Shown: positions 36,547 through 44,874, numbered from the stretch's first letter. The stretch: DNA of 64,000 nt from Acidobacteriaceae bacterium (GCA_030041305.1 JASHOC010000165.1:23800-87799); one strand, 5' to 3'. The notes: generated by a model not told the origin, from the letters alone. Numbers and translations are program-made.

Positions 36547-39500
36547 GTGCATATTTTTCCCGTGAAGCCGAACCATGGACCGCACCAGCACATTTGTTTG
36601 CCGCAGGGCCCCGGCCCGGTGAAGATCAGGCGCATCCTCTTCCGCGAAGCGATGTGGCGCGCGGGTTCAGCGCGCATCCTCTCGGGCATCCTGGTGATGA
36701 TGACCTTGGGGCTCGCCGCCGCTTCTGGGAAGGCGCAGCAGCCGGTTCCCACGACGCAGAATCAGACACCGAATGCGATCGATGAGATTCGCGTGATCGG
36801 CAACCGGCGCATTCCCAAAGAGACGATCCTCGCCCGACTTTTCACCCACCCCGGGGACACCTACGATCCAATCTCGATCGAGCGCGACTTCAACTCGCTT
36901 TGGAATACCGGATATTTCGACAATCTGCGCATCGACCGCGAAGACACGGAGAAGGGCGTCATCCTGAACATCTACGTGGTCGAAAAACCCGATATCCGCG
37001 AAATCAATTACAAGGGCAACAACTCGATCACCCAGTCCGACATTCTCGATCGCTTCAAGAAGGAGAAAGTGGGCCTGTCGGTCGACAGCCAGTACGACGC
37101 CACCAAGATCAAGCAGGCCGAAACGGTCATCAAAGAGATGGAGGCCGAGCACGGCCACCAGTTCTCCACGGTCCGCGAGGACGTCAAGACGATTCCGCCG
37201 GCCTCGGTTCAGATCACCTTCAATATCAAGGAAGGGCCGGTGGTGAAGGTGGGCAAAATTCGGTTCACCGGCAACCCGCACCTGGGCGCGCTCTACCTGC
37301 GACGCTCGATGAAGAATCTGAAGCCGATCGGCATTCCCTACTCGATTGTTTTCGAGGATCTTTTCCCGCAGACCTATGATTCCTCGAAGCTCGAAGAGGA
37401 CACGGAGCGGGTGCGGCAGGCGTACCGGGATAAGGGCTACGCCAACGCGGCGGTGGAGGAGCCGCGCACCACGATTCGCGACGAGGGCGGGCTGAACTGG
37501 TTCACTTTCCGGCCGCGCACGGGCAAGCGCATCGACATCACTTTGCCGATCGAGGAGGGCGATCGCTACCGGCTGGGGACGATTACTTTCACAGGGAACA
37601 AGGCGGTGACCAACGTCAAGGCGTTGCGGGCGACGTTTCCCCTCAAGGACGGCGAATGGTTTAACGCCACGGACATCGGCAAGGGCCTAGACAACCTGAA
37701 GAAGGCGTACGGGCAGCTCGGCTACATCAACTTCGGCGCCATTCCGCGGGTGAGTTACGACGACCAGAAGCATACGGTTTCGATCGACGTCGACATCGAC
37801 GAGGGCAAGGTGTTCTACGTGTCGCGCATCGAGTTCCAGGGCAACACGATCACGCGTGACCGCGTCATCCGCCGCGAGCTGCTGCTGGACGAAGGATCGG
37901 TGTACAACTCCCAACTATGGGAGTACAGCATCCTGCGCCTGAATCAGCTCGAATATTTCGAACCGCTGAAGGTGGATACGGATTCGGAAGCCCACCAGGA
38001 CCCGGACAATGGCACGGTCGAACTGCTGCTGAAGGTGAAAGAAAAGGGCAAGAACTCGATCGGCTTGAACGGCGGGGTCAGCGGCCTGCAGGGCGCATTC
38101 CTCGGCCTCAACTACCAGACCAACAATTTCTTCGGTCTGGGCGAAACGCTGAGTCTGCAGGCCAACCTGGGCTCGATCCAACGGCAGTTCCTGTTCGGGT
38201 TCACGCAGCCCTACATCCGAAACCGGCCGATCAACGTGGGCTTCACGGTCTTCAACAACAAGCAGGATTACAACGCCAGCAAGACCATCCAGGCCAGCAC
38301 CGGCGCATCGGTCAACCTGTCCACCGCGGAAAAATCGCTGACGCAGAACTACAACCAGGCGTCGGACGGAGTCACCTTCTCGATCAGCTACCCTTTGCGG
38401 CGGCACGCATTTCAGCGCGTGGGATTCACGTACTCGCTCACCCGATCGACGATTACCGCCTTCAGCGCGGCGTCGCAATCTTTCTTCGACACCATCGCCT
38501 TCCGCTCGGGCATCCAAGGATCGAATCCGCTCGCCGGCATCGTCAACAGCCTGGTTTCGCTCAGCTACATGTACAACACGGTGAGCAATCCGCTGCGGCC
38601 GCGGACGGGGAAGGAAATCACGGCGCTCATCCAAACCTCCGGCCTGTGGGGCAGCGTGCGGTACATCGCGCCCCTGGTGGCCTACGAGCGATTCATGCCA
38701 GTGCACATCCTGAGGCTTACGCCGGAGGGTAGGAACGTGCTGGCTTACCGCGTGCAATTGAGTTATGTGCGCGGGTACGGCGGAGACGTCGCGCCGCCGA
38801 ACAATCGCTTTTACACCGGCGGCGAGCAAGACCTGCGCGGGTTCGACGTGCGCGGCGCGACTCCCTACGGCTACGTGCCGACCCGGGTGAATTTCCAACT
38901 CACCAATCCCGACGGAAGCTGTGTGCCGCGCGACGCCAACAATCCCGAAGACAACCAGTGCATCCAAGTGCCCCTGCCGGTGTACGGCGTGGCGTCGATT
39001 GGCGGCGACGCCAACCTGACCAGCAACCTGGAGTACCGGATCCCCGTTGTCGGGCCTTTCACCTGGTCGTTCTTCGACGACTTCGGCATCGACTCGGCCG
39101 TGAGCCACAGTCAATTGAAGCAGAGTCCGGAAGGCTTCGCTTCGCTCACCGCGCCGCTGTACGGATGTCCGGTTTTCAATAACGGCTCCTGCCAGGACGG
39201 CATTCCGGGCGACGAGGTCGGCTTTCTAAAAGACATCAAACCCGTGGCCGGGACCAACTTCGTTCCCCGCATGTCGGCGGGCACCGAGCTGGGCGTGATC
39301 ATGCCGGTGATTAACGCGCCTCTGCGGTTCTATTTCGCCTACAACCCGTTGCGCCTCTACGAGCGGCCCTACTGCGACGAACCGGGGTCCGGGTACCACC
39401 AGTTGAGCTGCTCCGCCTCTTTGATCACCCGCTCGATGTTCCCGCCAGGCGGCGCGGGCGATTACACCTACCAGGAGGCCATCGAATCCTACGGATCGCA

Positions 39501-39558
39501 GTATGTCTTCCGGGAGCCGAGGAAAACCTTCCGGCTGGATATTTCGACGACGTTCTGA
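36547..39558 (+). CDS. bamA: outer-membrane protein assembly factor BamA
   Basis: A protein of up to 1003 aa. After a signal region come five POTRA domains (first: IDEIRVIGNRRIPKETILAR; later: YRLGTITFTGNKAVTNVKAL and FYVSRIEFQGNTITRDRVIR) and a C-terminal Omp85 barrel (GLNYQTNNFFGLGETLSLQA, RFYTGGEQDLRGFDVRGATP). It ends with Phe, the outer-membrane insertion signal (KTFRLDISTTF). It inserts beta-barrel proteins. It is longer than E. coli BamA (about 810 aa), mostly by loop insertions in the barrel. The start is uncertain: GTG 36547, GTG 36619 and ATG 36652 are all possible. Confidence 0.95.
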   Translation: MHIFPVKPNHGPHQHICLPQGPGPVKIRRILFREAMWRAGSARILSGILVMMTLGLAAASGKAQQPVPTTQNQTPNAIDEIRVIGNRRIPKETILARLFTHPGDTYDPISIERDFNSLWNTGYFDNLRIDREDTEKGVILNIYVVEKPDIREINYKGNNSITQSDILDRFKKEKVGLSVDSQYDATKIKQAETVIKEMEAEHGHQFSTVREDVKTIPPASVQITFNIKEGPVVKVGKIRFTGNPHLGALYLRRSMKNLKPIGIPYSIVFEDLFPQTYDSSKLEEDTERVRQAYRDKGYANAAVEEPRTTIRDEGGLNWFTFRPRTGKRIDITLPIEEGDRYRLGTITFTGNKAVTNVKALRATFPLKDGEWFNATDIGKGLDNLKKAYGQLGYINFGAIPRVSYDDQKHTVSIDVDIDEGKVFYVSRIEFQGNTITRDRVIRRELLLDEGSVYNSQLWEYSILRLNQLEYFEPLKVDTDSEAHQDPDNGTVELLLKVKEKGKNSIGLNGGVSGLQGAFLGLNYQTNNFFGLGETLSLQANLGSIQRQFLFGFTQPYIRNRPINVGFTVFNNKQDYNASKTIQASTGASVNLSTAEKSLTQNYNQASDGVTFSISYPLRRHAFQRVGFTYSLTRSTITAFSAASQSFFDTIAFRSGIQGSNPLAGIVNSLVSLSYMYNTVSNPLRPRTGKEITALIQTSGLWGSVRYIAPLVAYERFMPVHILRLTPEGRNVLAYRVQLSYVRGYGGDVAPPNNRFYTGGEQDLRGFDVRGATPYGYVPTRVNFQLTNPDGSCVPRDANNPEDNQCIQVPLPVYGVASIGGDANLTSNLEYRIPVVGPFTWSFFDDFGIDSAVSHSQLKQSPEGFASLTAPLYGCPVFNNGSCQDGIPGDEVGFLKDIKPVAGTNFVPRMSAGTELGVIMPVINAPLRFYFAYNPLRLYERPYCDEPGSGYHQLSCSASLITRSMFPPGGAGDYTYQEAIESYGSQYVFREPRKTFRLDISTTF

Positions 39559-39679
39559 GCCGGGATGTCGACTTGTTGCGGGCCGGCTGAGTCCGCCTGA
39601 GGGCGCGATGCGTCCCCGTGCAGGATGTCAGGCTGGCGCCTGGTCTGCGCGCTTCCGGCTCCAAAGTAGCTAAAATAGC

Positions 39680-39796
39680 TACGGCGGTTCTCCAATTCCC
39701 GTGGAGTTTTGAGGGGCGTGCCAGGTGGCGTTTTTTTGGGAAAAACGCCACTCAACGTTCGAGGTTCTGCTCTACACCAATTGGAGAACCGCTTTA
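39680..39796 (+). repeat. MITE-like 117-bp element, copy 2
   Basis: Begins TACGGCGGTTCTCCAATT and ends AATTGGAGAACCGCTTTA, giving 18-bp imperfect inverted repeats that start with TA on both sides. The internal hairpin loop reads TTTTTTTGGG where copies 1 and 4 have TTTTCTTGGG. It lies between the 3' ends of bamA and the 40484 gene. Confidence 0.92.
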
Positions 39797-40030
39797 ATCC
39801 CCGTCCCGCCCCCACCCCTGCATTTTTGTCTGCGCGCAAGTGCCTCATTTTCAGCAACTTGCCCGTAAATATATGAAAATACGCCATTTGATTGCAAGCA
39901 TAAGAAAACAAAGAAATAAACTCGATTTTTTCGAGGATTTGCACCGGAAAATGTGCTGTTTTTCGGATCTGAAAGTGCTGTGATTTTCGATGGATTGGCT
40001 CTCCTTGAGCACTTCTGCTTCGGTGCGTCG

Positions 40031-40143
40031 CTTGCCATTTCCCGTGTGGCCGTTGCAATTTCCGGTGCAGCCCCTGCCACTTTCATGCAATTTCCAGTGC
40101 AGCGCTTGCAATTTCAATCGGACGGAGCGCATTTCAGTGCCGG
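40031..40143. repeat. degenerate tandem repeats related to TTGCAATTTCCRGTGCAGC
   Basis: Related units of about 19-30 bp: TTGCCATTTCCCGTGTGGC, TTGCAATTTCCGGTGCAGC, TGCAATTTCCAGTGCAGC, TTGCAATTTCAAT and GCGCATTTCAGTGCCGG. They are diverged and irregularly spaced. Origin unknown. Confidence 0.5.
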
Positions 40144-40483
40144 ACCGCGGATGGCGCATGCGGCGCATTTATTCTCGACTCCCTCAAAGATTAAAGATAG
40201 CCCATTTCGAGGAAATCTCCGGCAAAATGGGGCTGAGGCGGAGGCGCTTTGGAATGAATGGCTTAGAAGGGCAGGCGGAGGTGAAGGGCTTGACGGCGTC
40301 GTGGTCCGCTTCCCACCGGTTGAGGTCCGCGGCCTCCCAGGTCTCAAAATCCGGACCTCCACCCCCAGCGAGCAGAAATCGCTTGCCGGGGACCCCGGGG
40401 ACCTGGGTACCCATGGTTTGTGCAAAGTTCGGATTCCAGGATCCAAGCCACGCGCCGAAATCATGGGCCTGCGATTGCGCTGG

Positions 40484-41089
40484 TTAGCGGCGCGCGTTCG
40501 TCACTTCCATCGCCTGGATATAGACTCCTTCCTGTTCCAAGCGGTTGAGATCGTTCCGGCTCAATTGCCACTGGCTCTGCGCCTCCTCAGCCGGCGGCGC
40601 TTTCTCCACTGTTCCCGTCACGTTCACCAGATCACCCGCATGAATGTCCGCGTTCCCGAGGCTGTTGCCGGGCCCTTTGAGAATGGTCAGCATCGGGCTC
40701 GAGCGGTTGCTTCCGATCCAAAGCGCTTTGCCATTCGCGGTGCTCTCGACCGTAACCTCGTTCACCTGGAATGGCCGGCCGACGAAATCGCGTTTATTCG
40801 TGGCGTTCAACACTTCTATCCCCGTACCGCTCGTGTTCGCGAAAGCGGTCTCCGTGGTAAAGCCGGTGGCCCCGACGGGCGCGTCATTGCGTGCTCGATT
40901 GCGCCACCACCAGCCGCCGCTGCCGTCCCATCCCCAACCGGCCCACCAGATGAACAGGCCGATAAGGATGAGCCATAACACTCCCCACCGGGCGAACCGG
41001 GCGCCGCCGCGGACTGACCTCTCCGACGGCAAGGCGCCGTAACCGCGCTGCGGCGGGTCTTCCGGTTCCAATTTCTGCCGTAACGCCAT
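40484..41089 (-). CDS. single-span membrane protein of unknown function
   Basis: A 201-aa protein: about 35 charged cytoplasmic residues, one membrane span (WGVLWLILIGLFIWWAGWGW), a Gly/Trp-rich linker and an exported beta-rich domain (GRPFQVNEVTVESTANGKAL, then ADIHAGDLVNVTGTVEKAP) that looks like an OB-type fold. No family is recognised with confidence. GGAGG lies 8 nt before ATG 41089, while the longer frame to 41284 has no such site. Alone on its strand. Confidence 0.75.
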   Translation of the reverse strand: MALRQKLEPEDPPQRGYGALPSERSVRGGARFARWGVLWLILIGLFIWWAGWGWDGSGGWWWRNRARNDAPVGATGFTTETAFANTSGTGIEVLNATNKRDFVGRPFQVNEVTVESTANGKALWIGSNRSSPMLTILKGPGNSLGNADIHAGDLVNVTGTVEKAPPAEEAQSQWQLSRNDLNRLEQEGVYIQAMEVTNARR

Positions 41090-41556
41090 GTTTGCACCTC
41101 CATGGTGAGATTCGAGCGGAAAATGCTCTGCCACGGGGCGCCCGCCCCTTCCCCGAACTGCCTGGACACTCCCCGCCTCGCATTTTCGATGGAGTTCGCA
41201 GCCGTACAGGATGTATGGGGAGGCGGCGAAGCACTGAATCCGGCAGGTGGCCGGCAAAAGTTCCTTCCAGGTCTCTGCCCGCATGAATTCGTCCCATCGG
41301 CCTCTCGGTCTCCCAGGCGGAGCGCTCTAAAGCTTGCCTACCCAGTCATGAACGAAGAGTTGCCGGTGACAGGCCCGGGGTGCGATGGACCTGGCGCTTC
41401 TTCGATCGCTTTCGAAAACCGTTGGGTGACCAAATAGCGCTATACCTCGATATAGGACCTGCCGGAGGAGGACTTCCGGAGTTTTACGGCGGTTCTCCAA
41501 TTCCCGTGAAGTTTTGAGGGGTGTGCCGGGTGGCGTTTTCTTGGGAAAGACGCCAC
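41090..41556. other. intergenic region
   Basis: About 470 bp between the 40484 gene and mazF, on the side of mazF's 3' end. The last 72 bp belong to MITE-like copy 3. The rest shows no gene or signal. Confidence 0.5.
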
Positions 41557-41601
41557 TCAACGTTCGAGGTTCTGCTCTACACCAATTGGAGAACCGCTAT
41601 A
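41485..41601 (+). repeat. MITE-like 117-bp element, copy 3, at the 3' end of mazF
   Basis: Starts TACGGCGGTTCTCCAATT and ends AATTGGAGAACCGCTATA. It is the most diverged copy, with four substitutions relative to copy 1. Its right end lies inside the mazF reading frame and encodes the last 14 residues and the stop codon. Confidence 0.92.
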
Positions 41602-41955
41602 GGGGCGCGGTACAGTAGGAACGGACAGCAGGACCGCGATGTACTGGCGAACCTTGGTCAGCATCGAGGGCGCTGCCTTTGCATAGAACTGGGCTCGGCG
41701 GCTTGCCCAATCCATGCTCTTCAATTGATCAACCAAAACCGCCCCGTCCACGCCGCCGACCTTTACTGGGAGCGCGAATGGATAAGGTTTTCGCTTGCTG
41801 GTCAGTGGGCACACGACGGCTAACCCGCTGGCGCGGTTATAGCCAAGGTCTGTGAGCACAAGGGCAGGGCGCCGCTTGGCTTGCTCGCGGCCGGCTTGAG
41901 GATCGAAGTCCAAAAAGACAATGTCGCCGGCTTCTGGCGCATACGATGTCACCAT
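41557..41955 (-). CDS. mazF: MazF-family endoribonuclease toxin with MITE-encoded tail
   Basis: A 132-aa PemK/MazF toxin. It aligns by eye with E. coli MazF over its whole length: YAPEAGDIVFLDFDPQAGRE, the catalytic Arg29 in KRRPALVL, Thr52 in CPLTSKRKPYPF and VLVDQLKSMDW. MazF cleaves mRNA at short sequence motifs. The family core ends near QYIAVLL (residue 110). Residues 119-132 (YSGSPIGVEQNLER) are read from MITE-like copy 3, so the native C-terminus was replaced or extended by the insertion. The core is intact and probably active. It overlaps the antitoxin gene by 7 nt. Confidence 0.92.
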   Translation of the reverse strand: MVTSYAPEAGDIVFLDFDPQAGREQAKRRPALVLTDLGYNRASGLAVVCPLTSKRKPYPFALPVKVGGVDGAVLVDQLKSMDWASRRAQFYAKAAPSMLTKVRQYIAVLLSVPTVPRPYSGSPIGVEQNLER

Positions 41956-42197
41956 TCAACGGCTTCCTTCCCAATTTCTTTTTCGGTTGAGATCTCCGGA
42001 TAACGATTCTCAGGGGTGATCTGTGCAACCAGTTCGGCAAGCGTGGGCAGCTTCCCGACCCGGTGCAGCCGAACCGAACCTTGGTCAGCCACTTCAATCT
42101 CCAGAGGGTCACCCAACCTCAAGCTCGCTTCTTTCGCTATGGGCCCCGGAATCCGCACTGCAAGACTGTTGCCCCATTTCATCACTCGCGCTCGCAT
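41949..42197 (-). CDS. mazE: MazE-family antitoxin (AbrB/SpoVT fold)
   Basis: An 82-aa protein with the swapped-hairpin DNA-binding start RARVMKWGNSLAVRIPGPIA and the LGDPLEIEVADQGSVRLHRV strand pair. The C-terminal LAELVAQITPENRYPEI and KEAVEW segments are the part that wraps the toxin in MazE proteins. ATG 42197 is preceded by GGAGG at 9 nt; a longer frame to 42239 is less likely. It should repress its own promoter, which carries a palindrome. Confidence 0.92.
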   Translation of the reverse strand: MRARVMKWGNSLAVRIPGPIAKEASLRLGDPLEIEVADQGSVRLHRVGKLPTLAELVAQITPENRYPEISTEKEIGKEAVEW

Positions 42198-42226
42198 CCT
42201 GTTCGCCTCCTGGGATATGTTTTCTG

Positions 42227-42258
42227 AACGTATATACATTGTATCCTCACAGGGTCAA
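42227..42258 (-). promoter_or_regulatory. mazEF promoter with overlapping operator palindrome
   Basis: On the minus strand TTGACC (42258-42253) is followed after 16 bp by TATATA (42236-42231). The -10 lies inside AACGTATATACATT (42227-42240, plus strand), which is palindromic in 12 of 14 bases. An operator over the -10 fits autorepression by MazE/MazF. Confidence 0.65.
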
Positions 42259-42680
42259 AAACGCTTTGCGGCTGAAGGGCGCGAAATTTGGCGGCGACGA
42301 GGTTTTCGTATCTGCACCAGACTATTGCCGACACGATTCCGGGTTGCCCAGGGAAATCGCGTGGTGATTTGTCTTCGGGCGCAATGGGTTCAAATATTGA
42401 CTGCTTTGCAATCAAAGCCATTGCCGATGCGCTGGGGCGCGGCCAGGGCGGCCGGGGTTGCGGAGGATGAGGAGAATCTTCACCCACGCGCAGCCGAACC
42501 GCCGTATAATTCACCTAGTTAGTCCTTGCTGATGTCTCCGGTCCTGTCTTTTCTGTCTCCCTTCCGGCCGGAAGGGAGTATCACCGTAAAAGATGGTGGA
42601 GTTTTTCAGGAGGCAGAGGCTTGCGTTCGCATGATGGAACGCCGGCCGCCATGGCATTGCCAAAGGAGTTTTCGATTCGC
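42259..42680. other. intergenic region and leader of the first ompH gene
   Basis: About 420 bp between divergent mazE and the first ompH gene. A TATAAT at 42505-42510 has no good -35, but the following leader is similar to that of the second ompH gene. No gene is supported. Confidence 0.5.
42505..42510 (+). promoter_or_regulatory. probable -10 element of first ompH gene
   Basis: A perfect TATAAT, followed like the second ompH promoter by a CTAGTTAG/CAGTAGCT-like stretch and CTGATGTC/CTGACGTC. The -35 region is poor. Confidence 0.4.
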
Positions 42681-43322
42681 ATGAAGCGTTCGTTTGCAGT
42701 AGCTCTTACGCTGGCCTCGGGCATGGTCCTGAGCGCCGCCGCCCAACCGCCGGCCGCACCCGCCGCCGCATCCGCTCCCGCCACGCCGGCCAAGGTGGCC
42801 GTCATCGCCTTCCAGGCGGCTGTTGCGCAGACCAACGAGTTTCAGCGCAACTACGCCGATCTCCAAAAGAAGTACGATCCCAAGCGCCAGGAGCTCAAGC
42901 AACTGAGCGATCAGATCGACACGATGACGAAGGATTTGCAGACCCAGGCCGCGACCCTCAGCGAGGCTGAGCGCTCTTCGCGCGCCACCGCCATCGACAC
43001 GAAGAAGAAGCAGTTGGACCGCGACACCCAGGATGCGCAGAGCGATTTCCAGCAGGACATGCAGCAGTTGTTCAACAACGTGGCCCAAAAGGTGGGCCAG
43101 GTGATGATCGACTACGCACAGAAGCAGGGATACACGCTGGTGCTCGATGCTTCGCAGCAGGAGAATCCGGTGTTATACGCGGTGGACTCGGTGAACATCA
43201 CCAAGCCGGTGCTGGACGCTTACAACGTAAAATCGGGCGTGCCGGCTCCGCCGCAGGCGCCGGTCGAAGCTCCCACGCCGGCCCCCAGCGCGCCGCGGCC
43301 TCACGCGTCGGGAGCGCACTGA
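42681..43322 (+). CDS. OmpH/Skp-family periplasmic chaperone, first copy
   Basis: A 213-aa protein with a signal peptide (MKRSFAVALTLASGMVLSAA) and an Ala/Pro-rich linker. The Skp domain starts at KVAVIAFQAAVAQTNEFQRN and has a long coiled coil (YDPKRQELKQLSDQIDTM to QSDFQQDMQQLFNNVAQKVG) and the strand YTLVLDASQQENPVLYA. Skp/OmpH escorts unfolded outer-membrane proteins to BamA, whose gene lies 3 kb upstream. A Pro-rich tail is extra. AAGGAG stands 12 nt before ATG 42681, a long spacing shared with the second copy. Confidence 0.92.
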   Translation: MKRSFAVALTLASGMVLSAAAQPPAAPAAASAPATPAKVAVIAFQAAVAQTNEFQRNYADLQKKYDPKRQELKQLSDQIDTMTKDLQTQAATLSEAERSSRATAIDTKKKQLDRDTQDAQSDFQQDMQQLFNNVAQKVGQVMIDYAQKQGYTLVLDASQQENPVLYAVDSVNITKPVLDAYNVKSGVPAPPQAPVEAPTPAPSAPRPHASGAH

Positions 43323-43794
43323 GTCAGGCAGTTTCCCGTTTTAACCCGGTGTGCTGTTTGCACGCCGGGCGGAACGGGGCGTACATCCGAGATTGAGGGC
43401 AAGCCCGAAAGCTTGCAGGCTTGGGGCCTTGGCTTTCGATCTGCGGTGAGGGCGCAATTCCCTTCTCCGGGACCTCGCAGAGCGCCAGGCGAGTGGTTTG
43501 ACGTTCCCACCAGCCCCACTTATATAATCGCCAGTAGCTCATGCTGACGTCTTCTGCCGCGATTTTTCGCGTCTCTGCTCGATCCGGCGCGGAGCTTCTC
43601 GAAAAGATACCGTGGGGTTTTTCAGCAGGCGTGGCGTTTTTGTGTGCGACCGCGTTTCACCGTCGCGGGAGTTGCTCCGTCCCATACCGCGAAGGGCGGG
43701 GGACTGGATTCGGCAAGAATGGGCGCAAGCACTTTGCTCACGCCGCGCGGCGTGGAACGCTGCGCCGGAGTTCCGAAGGAGTTTCAGAATTAGA
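43323..43794. other. intergenic region between the two ompH genes
   Basis: About 470 bp. Holds the promoter at 43498 and a leader of about 260 nt. The leader shares GAAAAGATACCGTGGGG TTTTTCAGCAGGC-like sequence with the leader of the first copy. No gene is supported. Confidence 0.55.
43498..43526 (+). promoter_or_regulatory. sigma-70 promoter of second ompH gene
   Basis: TTGACG (43498-43503), a 17-bp spacer, then TATATA (43521-43526), within TATATAAT. This is the best sigma-70 match seen in the window and shows that the second copy has its own promoter. Confidence 0.7.
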
Positions 43795-44466
43795 ATGAAC
43801 CGCTCGGTTGTAGTTGTTGCAACATTGGCCTCGGGTTTGCTTCTGAATGCCGCCGCTCAGACGTCGACCGCTCAAGCACCCGGAGCGCCGGCAACCGCTC
43901 ATGCGCCCGCAGCAGCGGCGAGCGCGCAAACGGCCAAGATCGCCGTCATCGCCTTTCAAGTGGCCGTGGCGCAGACTAACGAGGGCCAGAGGGACTTCTC
44001 CGATCTGGAAAAGAAGTTCGATCCGCGGCGCCAGCAGCTAAAACAGCTGAGCGACCAAGTCGACGCCTTGACCAAGGAGTTGCAGTCCCAGAGCAACACC
44101 TTAAGCGACGATCAGCGGGCGAGCAAAACGCAGGAGCTCAACGACAAGAAGCGGCAACTGGACCGCGGCACCCAGGACGCGCAAAGCGATTTTCAGGAGG
44201 CGATGCAGGATCTCTACAACAAGCTGGCCTCGAAGGTGTACGACGTGATGGAGTCGTATGCGCAAAAGAGGGGGTACACGCTGGTCCTGGACATCTCGCA
44301 GCAACAGAATCCGGTGCTGTACGCCAGCACCGCGACCAACATTACTAAAGATGTGATCGACGCGTACAACGACGTCTCGAAAGTTCCGCCGCCGGCGCAG
44401 TCTTCGACCACCATTCCCGAGGCGCCCAAGCCGGTTCCCGAGGCGCCCACACCCGCCTCACACTAG
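43795..44466 (+). CDS. OmpH/Skp-family periplasmic chaperone, second copy
   Basis: A 223-aa paralogue of the preceding gene. It has a signal peptide (MNRSVVVVATLASGLLLNAA), an Ala/Pro linker, then KIAVIAFQVAVAQTNEGQRD, a coiled coil (FDPRRQQLKQLSDQVDAL to QSDFQEAMQDLYNKLASKVY) and YTLVLDISQQQNPVLYA. The two copies match along the whole domain, including the Pro-rich tail, so they arose by tandem duplication. Its own promoter suggests separate regulation. The start is ATG 43795 with AAGGAG 13 nt upstream. Confidence 0.92.
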   Translation: MNRSVVVVATLASGLLLNAAAQTSTAQAPGAPATAHAPAAAASAQTAKIAVIAFQVAVAQTNEGQRDFSDLEKKFDPRRQQLKQLSDQVDALTKELQSQSNTLSDDQRASKTQELNDKKRQLDRGTQDAQSDFQEAMQDLYNKLASKVYDVMESYAQKRGYTLVLDISQQQNPVLYASTATNITKDVIDAYNDVSKVPPPAQSSTTIPEAPKPVPEAPTPASH

Positions 44467-44490
44467 GGCCGCGGGAATTTTGCGTCCCAC

Positions 44491-44625
44491 CCTTGACGCA
44501 CAAGGCGCGTCAAGGATGGCGCCTATATCTCCTTAAACCACAATTAAGCAAGACTGGGCCAGCCGCCGGTGGTCTCCCATCCTTGACGCGAAGGACGCAT
44601 CAAGGACGCGAAGGACGCATCAAGG
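44491..44625. repeat. CCTTGACGC hairpin and 20-bp tandem repeat
   Basis: CCTTGACGC pairs with GCGTCAAGG at 44491-44515. A related motif returns at 44581, where ACGCGAAGGACGCATCAAGG is present in two perfect tandem copies (44586-44605 and 44606-44625). The hairpin follows the second ompH gene by 25 bp and may end its transcript. Confidence 0.7.
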
Positions 44626-44757
44626 GTGAAGCGCCCACACCGATACAGAAACCTCGACCCCAGCGAGCACAAATCGATCGCTGGCGGGGCCTGAAATGGG
44701 CTCCCGGTAATGGAGAGAAATCCAGGATCGAATAAGGTTGCCCGAGGATGGATGAAC

Positions 44758-44874
44758 TACGGCGGTTCTCCAATTCCCGTGGAGTTTTGAGGGGCGTGCC
44801 AGGTGGCGTTTTCTTGGGAAAAACGCCACTCAACGTTCGAGGTTCTGCTCTACGCCAATTGGAGAACCGCTATA
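44758..44874 (+). repeat. MITE-like 117-bp element, copy 4
   Basis: Starts TACGGCGGTTCTCCAATT and ends AATTGGAGAACCGCTATA. It differs from copy 1 at a single base (TACGCC for TACACC) over the shared part. Lies between the convergent 3' ends of the second ompH gene and lepA. Confidence 0.92.

Larger units (their letters stand above)
39559..40483. other. intergenic region with MITE-like copy 2 and degenerate repeats
   Basis: About 925 bp between the convergent bamA and the 40484 gene. It holds the MITE-like copy (39680-39796), a degenerate repeat tract (40031-40143) and a segment around 40371-40400 that resembles DNA at 44651-44680. Open frames cross these repeats and are not gene-like. Confidence 0.6.

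Noticed and set aside
39489..40058. Short open frames starting MSGVFPKKTPPGTPLKTP near each MITE-like copy
   Set aside because: They are translations of the repeat itself and change frame and end with the flanks; there is no sign that the element encodes a protein.
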